A stretch of 64,000 bases of DNA, from assembly GCA_028622995.1 (NCBI GenBank), contig JAJQJQ010000019.1, positions 1,488,001-1,552,000 of the forward strand. The letters run 5' to 3'. This DNA is from Panagrolaimus kolymaensis. Taxonomy: Eukaryota > Nematoda > Chromadorea > Rhabditida > Panagrolaimidae. Every line of letters begins with the position of its first letter. The first letter of the stretch is position 1. The translations under genes were made by a program, and so were the position numbers. The notes below the pieces were generated by a model. It was not told where the DNA came from, ran no database searches, and was given only the letters and a program-made list of their open reading frames with translations. Positions 13,101-25,177 of the stretch are shown piece by piece.

Positions 13101-16100
13101 GGGAAGATGCGTTTGCAGGTAAGTAAAAAACTGGATTGAATTAATCAATAAGGAAAAAAATAATTTTTATAGTTGGTGGTCGGGTTGTGGAGGAAATTCC
13201 AATCGATTTTATTCCTATCCACATTGCATGCAAATTTGTGGCGAACATGCAATTGATCGAGAAAATAATGATAAACCTGCTCCACCTGAAAATACTGTGT
13301 ATGAAGCTCCAATGCAACGAATGCCAGCGGTAAGAAAACTGTTTTATTATTTAACATTAATTTTGGGGAATTAAAAAACTGCAATATGATGCCAACACTT
13401 TAAATTTAACTGGATTTCAGTTTTTTTAAATACAAAATTGTTTCCTTTTGTGGAATTGAATTTAACTGGAGATGAGTCAATAAAATGAATAAAAATAATT
13501 TAACTGACGACGTTCATTTCCTCAGAAGTTAACTTTAAACTGCAAAAGAAGATTCTTAAAGTCATTTTTTAAATAATAACAAAAAACTAAAAGAAAGGAA
13601 GATTTCTACTACATAAATTTAAATTTTTTTTAGTTATTTTGAATCTAGGATAAAAAAAAACTGCATATTTCGGTTTTTATCGATGTAACAAATATTCGTA
13701 ATTTTTTGTTTACATTAAAAGGCTTTTTTATTGGGTTTATTAACTGAGCTTTCGTATAAAGAGAGGGAAAAAAATAAATTTGAAAGTTTATTTTATTTTG
13801 TTTTTTAATTTTAAATTCTTGATTACAAAAACTCTCTTTTCTTCATCATATTTTAATTTACAAGAAATTGGCATTTTAAATTGATAAAAATCCAAAAAAT
13901 GTTTATTGCAAAAATATTTTAATTTAAATTTGGGAAAAAAATGACAAATAGTTTGTGTGGTCGCTTCGGCGTTCACCCATACATAATTTGGCCTTGTTTA
14001 AACTGTTTGCGTTTTTACATTTTTTGCTAATTTATTTAAACTGATCCTGTTGAAAAATATGTAAAATGTTTTTTTAAACTGAGCTCATCATCTTGCAATA
14101 GAAAAAACTGAATTAAATTAAAAATTAAATCAAAAAACATTTTGAATTTTTTTTTTTTTTTGTTGATAGGATAATTTAAATAAACAACAAAACTGGGTAT
14201 AGATAATATTTTTGGAATTAACTGAAGATTAGAAATTAATGTTAATCGCATCAAAAGCATGTCGATATTTTTATTTAAATAATAAAAATATTTGTTTCTT
14301 CTAAAGCGTAAGAATTTTTTTTATGCATTTTTAGTTTATTTAACTGTTACGCATGTTACTTAGGGGATAACAATTTTAAAACTGTCTAAATATTTTTTTC
14401 TCGATTGTATTAATTTATCAATTATTGTAACTTGTACGATTCTCATTCTTTTTGGCCTAAAAAACTGAAAACTTGCTTTTCCATGTTGTAAAACAAAAAT
14501 TATTAATTTTTAAAATAAAACTGGGTTTGAGAAATTGAAGTCGGAATTATGGTAATTAATTATTTCGAAACTGAGTTTTAATTTTTCGAACAAAAAAATA
14601 AGCAAAAAATTATTAGCTTTAAAAAAATTAAAACCAAAAACTGGAAAAGTTCAGAATTTTTTCTTTATGAAAAATTGAATTAAACTAAAATTTAAAAAAA
14701 TTAGAGCTTTTTAAATTTTATTAAGTTTTTGTTTGATATTTTTTAAATTATTATTAAACTGTTGCGTAATATTTACTCATGAAACCTTTTGTCGTTTTAA
14801 AAATAAAGTAACTGTGTCTATAAAGTTTTCAAAAAAAAATATATATTACTTATCACAAAAATGTGAGAATACAAAAATTTCATGCAGACTTGTTCAATAA
14901 ACTGGCGAACACTTATGCTGTTTATTTAATTTTTTAACTGCGTATGTTTTTTCATATTGGTATAAATTTATCAATGAATTTTAATTATACAATAAAAACA
15001 AAAATAATTTTTTGAATTAAAAAACTGAATAGGTGCTTCACTTTGACTTTAAACAAAATTATCAATTTTGCAAAAAAAAATAAGCATAAAATTGGTAGTT
15101 TAAAAAAAATTAAAACAAAAAACTGTTAAGTTTTAGAATTAGCTTTTCTTTATGAAAAACTGAGTTTGACATAATTTCAATATAGTAAATATTAAAATTA
15201 AAAATGTCCAGAAATTTCTTTGGTTTTTCTTTATTTTTATTATTTTTTTTAGCCCCTTCCACCTCAACCACCTCCTTTTCATCATCCTGAACAATACCCA
15301 CCACACCATCATTCAAATAATAAACCCGCAACCACTTCATATGCCCGTCCACTAGATACTCAACCATTGGGTGGTGGAGTATTATATCCATCTCATGTTA
15401 TGACTCCTCAACATCCACCAATATATGATGATCCAGAATTATTTAAAATTCAACCCGTTTTTGAAAATGTCGATGGCGGCGGCGGCGGTGGAGGAGATGA
15501 TTTTGAAGAAGCTGACGACGAAGCAGCTTATGATGTGGAAGAATTTGAAACGGATGCCTATAAATCTTCGCCATCCTCATCTTCGAATCCATTTCCACAA
15601 AATAATCCATCAAATCCAATTCAAGAATGGTCAGCAAAAACCGAAACAAGATTCTTCCCAAATTTGGGTCTTAGAAATAAAACTTTTATTTTACCTATTC
15701 CTAAACTTCCAAGAACGATCACAACGACCACAACTACTACCACTGAAATGCCCGAACCTGTTGTTGCTGCCTCAAACCCTGATTTAGAATCCGATTACGA
15801 TAATGGAATGCTATTAAATTTAAGGCCACCCGCAGAATTTCAAAGTAAAACTAAAAAGCGAAATGTCATGGAAGAAGAAATTGTGGAAACTGAATTTCGA
15901 ACTACAACTCCCAATCGACAATCTCGAAGATCATCGGGTGTTGCAGCAGCTGCTCCACCTAAAGAAAATATTGCTGTTGAAGAATATGAAACTGAATTTC
16001 AGAAAAGATCTCCTTCAGTAACGAAAAGAGAAAATAATTATGAAAATTATGAAACTCCAATATCTCAAGTAAGTTTGGGAAAAATTATTTAAATTAAAGC

Positions 16101-18954
16101 TTTTTATTAATTTTGATAAAAACTGTGCTAGAAATTATATTTTTGTGATCATTTACACTAAAAATAAAAACGTTTTCTTAAAAAAAATTTTTTATGATAT
16201 TTTGGAAAAAAAGTAATTTTTTCTTCATTTTAATAAGACGCTAAAACTGTAAGTTGTTTTTTAGTTTCTCTCGATGTAATAAAAAAGATTTAAAAAGAAT
16301 TTTTATTAGGAATTTTAGTAAAACTGTGTGAACCAAAAAAATGAAATATTTATAGCAAAAAAAATTATTAAAAAAAATCTTTTTTAAAGAATATATTAAA
16401 CTGCTTCAGCTTTTAAAACGTGGAGATGGTGCAAAAAAAGTTTTTATTAAAAATATTAAAACAGTTCTTTTCATCACACATAATTAATTGTCAAAATATT
16501 CAAAAAGGAAAAAAACTGAATATAAATTTTCATCCATTTTGATAGAAAAATTTTTAAATGCAATTTTTTAAAACTGAAATTATCTTGTTTTTCAAGCCAG
16601 TAAGATTAACGAAAAAAATTAAAAAATTAAACTGATATTTGATAAATAGCTGTTACAAAAAAATATTTTTTTATAAAAAATATCAAAAACTTTAAAACTG
16701 TTCAGAACATTATTTTAAAGTCAAAAAGGAATAAAAAAGAAAAGAAAATTTATATTCACCTTTCATGTTTTCAAAATTTGCCAAAATATAAAGGGCGGCT
16801 GGCTCTACATGATATTTTAATCAGCTAATTCCAGAAGCCTACCGAATATGTTAATTAAACTGACCAGACGAGTGTTCACCATTTTTTGGTTAAAAAAATT
16901 AAAAACATCTTTTTTTTCAAATAATTAATAAAAACTGTTTGCTTTTTCTTAAGTAAGTAACATTTACCAAAAAATAAATTAAACTGAATAAAATTAGAAA
17001 TTTTGAAAACCCAAAAATTCATTCGTAAAATTAATGAAACTGCGTTGTGGTTTTTATAAACGGAGTTGTTGCAAAAAAATACTACAAAAAAATTAAAACT
17101 GTAGAAAAAAGAAATGAAAAAAAGCTTTGTAAAAACTGAATATGCGAAAGCGAATGTAAAAGTTTATTAAAAAAATTCTCTTTTTTCCAATTTTAAAAAT
17201 TGCCAAAATTATAAAATAAAACTGAGTTATTATTATATCGCCTAATTTTTTTTTGTAGAGAAATAACAACTATCCTCAAACTCCTCCACCTCAACTTGGT
17301 TATACTCAAGCAGCTTCATCACGAAATCCAAAGCCACGAACTCAATATCATGAAGTGGCGGAAACTCAATTCCTTCGACATTCATATATTAATCCTCCAG
17401 TTTTTCCTGGTGGATTTCCCATTTTGAAATCTTTGGATTCTCAAGGCCATAGAATTCCCCAACCCGTGCCTCAAGCTTTAATAAATCAACTAATCGCTCA
17501 ACATTTAGCTTTGCGAGAAAGGCTTGGACAAACCCAAAACGTTCCAGTTATTCAAGTGGAACAACAACAACAAAATCCCTCTTCTGAAACTCCTAAACAT
17601 AGTGTGGAAATTCGTGAAACTCCATATCGAAGATTTCCAACTTCTTCAGTTTCTTCAGCTGCTTCAGAAACTCAAAATGATGCTTCAGCCACAGCTCGAG
17701 CGATGACATACGCGGAAAAGCGTCGAAGATGGAAAGAAGAAATGAAAAAGAAACTTAAAAAACAAAAAATTCCACCCCGTCAAATTATTCGACCCGTGAT
17801 TACAGGAGAAAAAAATAAATATTATGTTACTTATAGTCCTTATTATCGATTATATCAAGTTTCACGAAATGCTCCAAAAGGATGGAATCAAACAACAACA
17901 AACAATGAAACAGAAAATCTTGCAACAACTGAACCAAATCCAACACCAGGAGCAGAAGTTGTAACAACTTCGCCATCACCTCCAACAAAAACTTCACCAA
18001 CATCGACATCCACACCTTTAACTACCACAACCACAACTACGATGACTACCACTTCAGTTCCAACACCCAAAATAATTTCCCTTAAAGCTGAACCCATTCA
18101 ACCTCAATCATCAACAACAACAAACAACAGCAATAAAATGCAAATTCGTGTAGCTGCAATTAAACCAACCCCTAAAGTTAAAGGCAAACAATTACTTTAT
18201 ATGGATGATGAAGATGATGAATGGAAAGTAGTGGAAGAAGAAGATTATTACGTGGATGATAATGGGCAAGCAATAGAAAGACAACCAAAAACTACAGAAA
18301 AAATCATTCAAGAGCCAGCAACAACCATGCCAGGAACAGAAAAATTGGCAGTGGATGATGGAATGGTTCCAATTGTATTTCCAATAAATGGAGTAGGTGC
18401 AACAACACCAATAAGCAGAGAAAAAGAAAAAGAAATTGCAGAATCAACAACAACGACAACACAAATTTTAGCGACAACAACTAAAAAACCTGTCGTCGTC
18501 GAGCAACAACAACACCAAGGTGAGTTCCACTACCGTAAGCCAAAGTTTAATCTGGATTAATATATTCATTTCTGGAATTACCCATAATCGTATTTGTTTC
18601 TCTTAATAATTAACTTCCATTCCAGCACCTCCTCCTCCATCTAATGCCGCCGCTGCCGATGATGATGATGGCGATTTCATTCTTCCAAGTCCATCATCAG
18701 CGGATAAACAAGATTATGTGGATTATGGACATTCAGAAGAGGATCTCTTCTTTTGGAAGCCTGATTTTGAGCAGCGTCGAACAACAACAACAAATAAAGT
18801 TAATCCTTCATCATCCGCAGATGAAAATGATAATAATAACCCCCAAACATCAGCAACATCGTCGTCATCAACAGGAGCTGTAGCCACCAATCAAGCTGAT
18901 GATGGAGATGCATTTGAAATAACCGTGCATAATCCAGAAAAAAAGAAATTATAA
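10106..18954 (+). CDS. Secreted two-Kunitz-domain protein with long low-complexity tail; in-frame TGA in domain 1
   Basis: The exons are 10106-10319, 12977-13118, 13173-13329, 15253-16068, 17259-18519 and 18626-18954. They total 973 codons and all junctions keep frame. Residues 1-18 are a signal peptide (MKLLIIFIIFLIKTVINQ). Two Kunitz (BPTI-like) domains follow, within about residues 26-78 and 88-141. Both show the WYYD or WYFD core, the YGGCDGNENRF or SGCGGNSNRF block, and the C-terminal CxxxC. The remaining 800 residues are Pro/Thr/Ser/Gln-rich with acidic patches and poly-Thr, resembling an extracellular matrix or cuticle-associated tail. A TGA at 10244-10246 interrupts Kunitz domain 1 right after WYYD, while everything downstream is open. 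Three long introns (2657, 1923 and 1190 bp) are filled with AACTG units; the 54- and 106-bp introns are ordinary. Family knowledge suggests protease inhibition for domain 1 or adhesion; no target can be named. The gene may be a broken allele, a readthrough gene or contain a base error. Confidence 0.7.
10381..12975 (+). repeat. AACTG array inside intron 1 of the Kunitz gene
   Basis: There are roughly 40 copies of AACTG in 2.6 kb, all on the sense strand of the host gene. The clearest unit is AACTG at 12508: it is followed by about 20 nt including TGTCGAAACCGTCGG and then a run of nine T. Others worth inspecting are at 10418, 11098 and 12650. No open frame or second gene is visible in the intron. 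Confidence 0.75.
13337..15160 (+). repeat. AACTG array inside intron 3 of the Kunitz gene
   Basis: There are about 27 copies on the sense strand, with spacings like the other blocks. A motif-free gap lies at about 13750-13990. The unit at about 14902 is followed by GGCGAACACTTATGCTG and then T-rich DNA. The preceding 54-bp intron (13119-13172) also contains one AAAAACTGG, 10 bp after its donor. Confidence 0.7.
16120..17226 (+). repeat. AACTG array inside intron 4 of the Kunitz gene
   Basis: There are about 15-16 copies in 1.1 kb on the sense strand. The clearest is AACTG at 16858, followed by ACCAGACGAGTGTTCACCA and a run of six T. The array stops about 30 bp before the exon-5 acceptor. After this point AACTG is sporadic for the rest of the window. 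Confidence 0.7.
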
Positions 18955-19377
18955 ATTTTTTGCCAAAGAAATCATCTAACTTGCCTGTGTTTTTACTAAT
19001 CCAAGAAATTTTTATGAGTAAAAAAAATAAGTTGTATTTATTTGAAAATTTTCTAATAATCCTTTAAAGAAGCGTGTAATTTTTTTTGACTAATAATAAA
19101 CAAAATTTTAATAAATGAGATTCAAAAACTATGGAGAAAAATCACTCAAAAATGCCGATAAACAAGATCGCCTCCAAACATGCATACATAGTTGCGCAAA
19201 ACTCAAATGCCTAATCATTGACGAAGTAATAACAAAAAACCAACAAAGAACATCAATAAAAAAAAAGCTTTATTACATTTACATATTACAAATTTATTAC
19301 AAAAACAATCAACGAAAAAAATTAATTATTCATAAATAAAGAATAAAAACAAAATTATTATATATATATATAAAGTT
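18955..19377. other. 3' flanks of two convergent genes
   Basis: The Kunitz gene (plus) and the membrane-protein gene (minus) converge here. AATAAA-like signals are present near 19096 and 19336, and a TATATATATATA run lies at about 19362-19372. No gene is seen. Confidence 0.55.
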
Positions 19378-22122
19378 TTAGTATTTTTTAGGCAATGACT
19401 TTGACTTTGATTTCGATCTTTGCCTTCTTTCTTTTCCTTTTGTTGTTGCTGTTGGTTTCTGTTGATGATGCTTCTTATTTTTGGAGGATGCAGCAGGAGG
19501 AGCACCAATTCTTTCACCAGATGGAAGAGGTTCAGGTTGTTGAAGTTTTCTGACTTTGATTGATTCCATTGCATCAGCTTTCTAAAAATGAAGATATGGT
19601 TTAGTTAGTTGTCGATGGAAACAAAGTTTGATCAATAAAAGAGAGTCAAAAAACAAAAAGGCTTACATCTTCCTTTGGTAACTTGTCACTTTTTGTTGAA
19701 ACATCATCAGGAACAGGAAGAAGTTTTCGGGATCGATTCGTTCGCCGTTTCTTTTTTGTTTGATTCAATGCTTGAGGTTGATGAGTGCTCATTCGAATTT
19801 CTTTATACGAGCTTTTCTTATATTTTCCTGCAGCAGCGGCATCAGATGATTTAGCACCCTTTTGAGACATCTTCTTAGTTGATCGAGATTTTGGTTGTTC
19901 ATCATGGACTGACATTCCTTTACTTGATTTCTTTAAGCTTGATGGAGTTTTGTATTCCTCTTCAATACAACGCAAATTTCCTTTACTTGATTTCTTTAAG
20001 CTTGATGGAGTCTTGTCATCTTCTTGAGTGTACAGCAAGCGCGAAGTTGGTTGCTGTTTTTCAGATTTATTCTTTGGTTGTTCAGGAGTTTCAGGCTTTC
20101 TTTTCTTTGGTGGTGGTTCAGGAGTTTTCGGTTTGAGTTTCTTTTGCTTTGGAGCAGGAGGTGGAGCTTCAACCATTGGTAGTTCTTCTTCATACGGAAG
20201 CATAACATCGTTGGGATTTTCTGAAACATAAAATAATTAAGGTTTAAAGAAAATGAACAAGTAATGCTTTCATAATCACGACATTGTGATATGGAGTAAC
20301 AGCAAAATCCAATAACGAGTTGAAGAATAAACTAACCATCAATAGTTACACCAAGTTCTTCATCAGGCCAAAAAATCTTTGCATACTTCTGGTCAGCAGC
20401 TTGTTCAATCAAGTTTCTTCGTTTAAATCCAACGGATTCATATATAAATGCAGCAACCAAAACCACGATGACAATCAAAAGACAAATTGATACCAACAAA
20501 ATGAGAGGCCAATATGAATTCTTTGCATTAGGAAGAGATAACCCAGCATCAGCTACCAAAGCTTGTTGTTGAGGTAATGATTGAACAGGAAGTTGAGAGA
20601 TAGGCGTTAATCGAACATCAGTAATTACACCAGCGATCACATTAACAGACGAAATGAAAAGGCATGCAAACGTTGAATGAGCTTCGGGATGAAGTTTCAC
20701 CCAATAATATTGACATTGTACCGCTGAACATTTTACTGCTATCATACGTTGTTGATCAATTGCCCATAAGTTCTTGAGGTATCCCTTAGCCTGAAAAATA
20801 AGTTAACATTATAAACATATATGAACCACGGTGAAAAGAAGCGTTGAGTATCGATTAAAATCATATGAAACAAATCCATAGATAAAGCTTGTTACATCAA
20901 GGAAGTTGGTGGTAAACATGCTGCATATTAGAACTTTGAAAAGTCCAAAAAGCTTAGTAAGCATAAAGTGAAAAGAAGCCATACCTTTGGAAATTTATGA
21001 AGATATAGTTGTCTTCGACCATTAGCAGTTGTTTCACCAGTATTGAGTTTATGAAGCCATCCATCTGTTAATTTATCATAAATATAAACACTTGATTGAT
21101 TTATACCATTCCATGTTGCAGTCATTACATCAATATCCCTTAGCTTTGATAAAGTATGATCTTGCGTTGATGATTCACTAAAAATGAAAGGTTTTAAAAA
21201 CAGTATCATTAACATTCAAACTCACGTATATAAAGTTTGACCATCTTTCTTTGTAAAGACTCTTCGCTTGATGAGAAAACTTTGAGATGAAAAGCAATGG
21301 AGTTCTTCATTGACAAATATGCAAGTTCGAGGATTTTCAGCACCAACATCAATCGAAATGCTTTCACCATCAAGTTGAGGAAGTAAAGATAGAGCCACAT
21401 ATGGCTTAGATTCAAGAAGTTTTTCGATGTTAATCCTAAAAAACAAAACAAAAACATAAATTATGTAATGGAAGCAAAACAAACGCTTACCGAATAATGG
21501 AATAAAATTGTACAGAATATCTAACCATAACAATCAAAGTTGGAGTTTGTTGACCTTGACGATCAATAAAAGATATGGCACCATTATCAGGGTTGCATCG
21601 TTTAGTTAGACCATGAGATTTGACATACGAACCAAGGATATCAGTTCCACCTTCATTTGTCATCAGCTTTTCTGTTCCATTAAGACCAACATCACTTTGT
21701 TTAGGCGAATTTCCATTTCTCCAAGCATATAGATAACAATCCCATGTGATTGAATAAAATATTAAATTTTCAGCTGATTGAAATGGTAGATTATTCAAAG
21801 AACATGTTTGATGAGATGATGATGGAGCTGAAAAAAAGAAAGTTGAATGAATAAAATTCAGAAACAATGGTTTGACGAAAAAAAGAAGAAGCTCTCGTTC
21901 CAGAAAGCCAAAATAGGAGAAGCTCAAGTTTCAAAAAGCTACAGTAGAAAGTAACCAAAGCAACGATCTCCCATAATAAAGCCATGTATGTATGTTTCAC
22001 ATAAATAAAATAAATGTTTACTTACCTTCTTCTGTTGTTGCTGTTGATCCTTCGATGATGGCAAGAAACAAAGCAAAAAATGCAGCAGCAATAAAATATT
22101 TCTTCAAAACAATGACAACCAT
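19378..22122 (-). CDS. Single-pass membrane protein with long basic cytoplasmic tail, unknown family
   Basis: The exons are 22026-22122, 21491-21827, 21226-21435, 20985-21177, 20337-20790, 19667-20220 and 19378-19581. They sum to 2049 nt, giving 682 residues. Residues 1-25 form a signal peptide (AAAFFALFLAII core). The ectodomain has scattered Cys and N-glycosylation sequons (NGT, NQS). One transmembrane helix lies at about residues 372-397 (LILLVSICLLIVIVVLVAAF). The tail is about 280 residues, rich in Lys/Pro/Ser, and carries a tandem KTPSSLKKSSKG repeat. The topology is type I by the positive-inside rule. I do not recognise the family. The basic tail could bind acidic lipids or cytoskeleton, but that is only inference. 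Confidence 0.65.
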
Positions 22123-22548
22123 TCTTCAAGCTTTCAAAATCAATCAACAAAAAAGAAGAATGAAAAATGCTTCAATCGATCGACAAAAGTTTTGTGAAAG
22201 CAAATTGCAAAGGTTTTAGAAAAATGCAAATTTTCAAATTCATCTTCCGTGATTGCATGCTTTTTTTCGATAGCTTTTTTTTTCTTTTCATTGCTATGGA
22301 AATTTACAAAGCTAATAGAGCAAAAGTTTGATTTTGTATTTGTTGCTGCAAAAAAATGAGAATCCATATGCTTTGGAAACTTTTAAAAAGTTGGGTGTAT
22401 TTATGTAGCAAGCAGCTTTATTTATTTGTTGGATTTACAAAACAAAAATACCAAAACATTAATCAATAATAAAATTTCAAAGTTTCATAATTTTAGAAAG
22501 CATTTGTTGGTTTCGACGAAAGCTTTATAAAAGGTTAATTTTTGGAAT

Positions 22549-23465
22549 TTAACGCGGCATTTTAACAATTACAACAACAGCATTATCCTTAATTTCCAAA
22601 TTTGCAACATGATTTGCACGAATTCGAGCCATAACAAATGGTCCAAGATCGAAATCTTTTCCATCACAATTAAGTGAAGCTTCACCACGTTGAGGCATAA
22701 TAACAATGTCTCCTTTATCGCCTGCTTCTAAATGATGCTTGCCTTTACCATAAAGATGAACCGAAGTTCGATATTCGGGTTGGCCATAAAGTTGGAAGGG
22801 GCTTTTTCTAAAAAACTTTTGATAATAAATTTGTCAAAGCTTTAAATGTTCGAGGTTAAAACTTACTCGATTAAGGCAATGTTATCATTGATAAATTTAT
22901 TTAAATCAATTGGATCAGCCAATTTTCGATTTATTGGTTCATAAGAAGGTCCATGAAGCTTTGAGTTTGGTCCAGGTTTACCTGTTTTAGCTTCATCACT
23001 TTCATTAAATTCTTTAATAACTTTAGGTAAATCTTTTACAACATCATCTAAATGAAACCAACGCTCAAATAAAATATCCGTGGTTCCATCCACGAAGTAA
23101 CGCAAACAATCAAGTTCATCTTGATCTCGTTCTCGCTCAATTACAACTCCAACCGTGCCTGCTTTTCGTTGAGGCGAATGTTCAATGTTTCCAGGAAGGA
23201 GGAAGATTTCGCCTTGTTTGATTGAAATATCTCGATGCTTTCCCTCTTCCACAACCTTTAAAACCATATCTCCTTCAGTTTGATAAAAGACTTCTTCTCC
23301 AAGTTCAAGGTGATAATCCTTTCGAGCATTTGGACCACCGATAAAGAAAACTTTAAGTTGATCTGAGAACATGCATTTATTACAAACGGGTGGCTTAAAA
23401 TCATCTCGATTCTCTTCAATCCATTGTGGAGCATTATAAACTTCACAACCGCTCGACGACGACAT
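22549..23465 (-). CDS. haao-1: 3-hydroxyanthranilate 3,4-dioxygenase
   Basis: This non-heme iron dioxygenase of the kynurenine pathway opens the ring of 3-hydroxyanthranilate on the way to quinolinate and NAD. The exons are 22867-23465 and 22549-22807 (phase-2 intron), giving 285 residues, close to the 286 of the human enzyme. The signature blocks are PPVCNK, FIGGPN.RKDYH.E.GEEVFYQ.EGDMVLKV, GEIFLLP and HSPQR. The predicted iron ligands are His52, Glu58 and His96, matching His47, Glu53 and His91 of the human protein. The open frame continues upstream to a Met at 23516; I start at MSSSSG because the other start adds a 17-residue stretch with no family counterpart. The product is cytosolic. Confidence 0.92.
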
Positions 23466-23787
23466 ATTATTACCACTTTCACGTTGATAGTCTTCGGTCG
23501 AATGAGAAAACAACAATGAACAAAAATAACAAACTATCTAACCGCATATCGACTCTTTTTCTCTCCATTTTTATACACTACAAAAACTCATCAATCAAAA
23601 CCGGCCGAGTAACGTGGAATCGCGTGAAAGGAATTTTCAATTACAAATTGAAACAAAAATGGAAAACATCAAAAATATGTATGTTCAAATGAAGAAAACC
23701 AAAAAAGGAAATGAAACAAGATTTTTTATTATAAAAACGAGTCAAAACAAGTTAACAAACGCCAATTTTAACAAAAAGATAACCTTC

Positions 23788-24109
23788 TTATTTGATTTCT
23801 TTGACAGTAAGACCATTTGGCAATGAAGAGCGAACTTTGGCAGCCTTGTCTTTGTCCTGAAAAAAAGAAACGATTAGTAAGTTCAATAGGTGGCTACAAT
23901 AAAATGCTAAACAAGAAAGAGCTAATAAGAACATTGCTGGTATCCAAAAATGAAAAGACACTTACTCCGAGCACAAGAGTGTAGAGGTATTTGCTGCATC
24001 GGACCTTGAATTTCACATTCTGAGGATTTGTTTTGACGAGAACGTATTTGGCATCCTTTCTACGAGAGACGACGAGGAATTCCTTGACTTCTTTGATTTC
24101 ACGTGGCAT
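23788..24109 (-). CDS. rpl-38: 60S ribosomal protein L38 (eL38)
   Basis: The two exons are 23966-24109 and 23856-23788, with a phase-0 intron, and encode 70 residues, the standard eL38 length. The N-terminus [20 protein letters not shown] and the C-terminus [11 protein letters not shown] are family hallmarks. The protein is a small surface protein of the large ribosomal subunit. An acceptor-like site lies a short distance upstream (TTTTCAG near 24127), consistent with spliced-leader addition. The 1-kb upstream region shows no other gene. Confidence 0.95.
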
Positions 24110-25177
24110 CTTTGTGTTGGATGTACCTGAAAATAATGATGGTTAATACTTGTAACAACAACATAATTCATAACAAAATAACCACGAAGCAACACGCAAT
24201 CTTACAAGCAACAAAAACACGGTTAAGGATGGAAAGATGAGAAAGGAAATGTAATAAAAAAGCAAGAAAAGGAGGAAAGGGTTTGTTAACGAATGAAAGG
24301 AAATCTAACAAAGCTAGGAAAAATGGAAGCAAAGGCAAAAGAAAAATGGAGGTTATCCCAAACTTATCACGAAAACTACCCAACCATATATTCTAAGCAT
24401 AAAGGACTTTTTAAATATGATAAAGATAAAGTAATTCTTTTCAATTGACAAAGCATTAAAAGAAGCATATCCATAGCGGTAAAATGTCTCAACATAAACT
24501 CTAATAAAAGGTTAAAAAGAGGCAAAGTGTAAAGCTTCAAAAAAGATGTAACAAAAGGGGAGGAAAGGATGGCAAAAGTAAGGATAATAGGTAATTGATA
24601 ATGCAGAAAGACTTTAGCAATATTTGAATAACCAAAAAAAGTTTAGAAAATGGAAAAAAAGCTGCAAAAAAAATGGTGGAAGAGCTTGAAAAGGAAAAAT
24701 TGAGTCAGTCAGCGTAAAAAATGAGGCTGAACAGACGTAACCGTATACTATTGCTTTCGCGGCAAGAACACGCAGGCATCGATGATGGTTGTTGCTGCGC
24801 ATTTTTTTTCTTTCAATGTTTTTTCCAAAGCAAAATTATGGTTTTTGACTACCTTTTTAACTATTTTATTCAAGTTTTTGCATTTTTGAACATCGAATAA
24901 TTAATAAAGATACATAGAAAAGTGTTACAACTTTTAACTAAATTTGCGTTTATCTCATTCAACTCTAAGCTTTCAAAAATTTATTTGTTCACATACATAT
25001 ATCAAAACATTAGTACATATAATCAAAATATCATAAATATGACAAAAAAAACATAAAAATAAGAGTGATTAAAGTTTGAACAACATAATAGACCAAATAA
25101 CATTCAAACATGAAGCATATTCTATCATCATCGTTAATATCAACCAGTAGCAAATTAATTCGAGAGAGATATATAAC
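24110..25177. other. Intergenic upstream of rpl-38
   Basis: This stretch is A-rich on the plus strand, and the open frames in it are low-complexity. A short, more balanced patch lies near 24730-24800. It should contain the rpl-38 promoter and the otubain 3' UTR; I see no distinct element. Confidence 0.5.

Noticed and set aside
15425..15787. Open frames in other phases over the Kunitz gene exons
   Set aside because: Shadows of the real exon, whose frame continues through splice sites on both sides.
4315..17226. Caenorhabditis-type 21U promoter motif (CTGTTTCA) as the explanation of the array
   Set aside because: CTGTTTCA follows AA in only one or two places (for example near 11546). The bases after ACTG vary freely, so the array is not made of that motif; only the start-site-like AACTG is shared.
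4315..17226. CRISPR array or minisatellite
   Set aside because: The repeated word is only five to nine bases, spacing is irregular and there is no constant repeat of 20 nt or more. It is also a eukaryotic gene region.
22863..23516. Longer N-terminus for the dioxygenase starting at 23516
   Set aside because: The added residues match nothing in the family; the inner Met gives a family-length protein. Kept only as an alternative.
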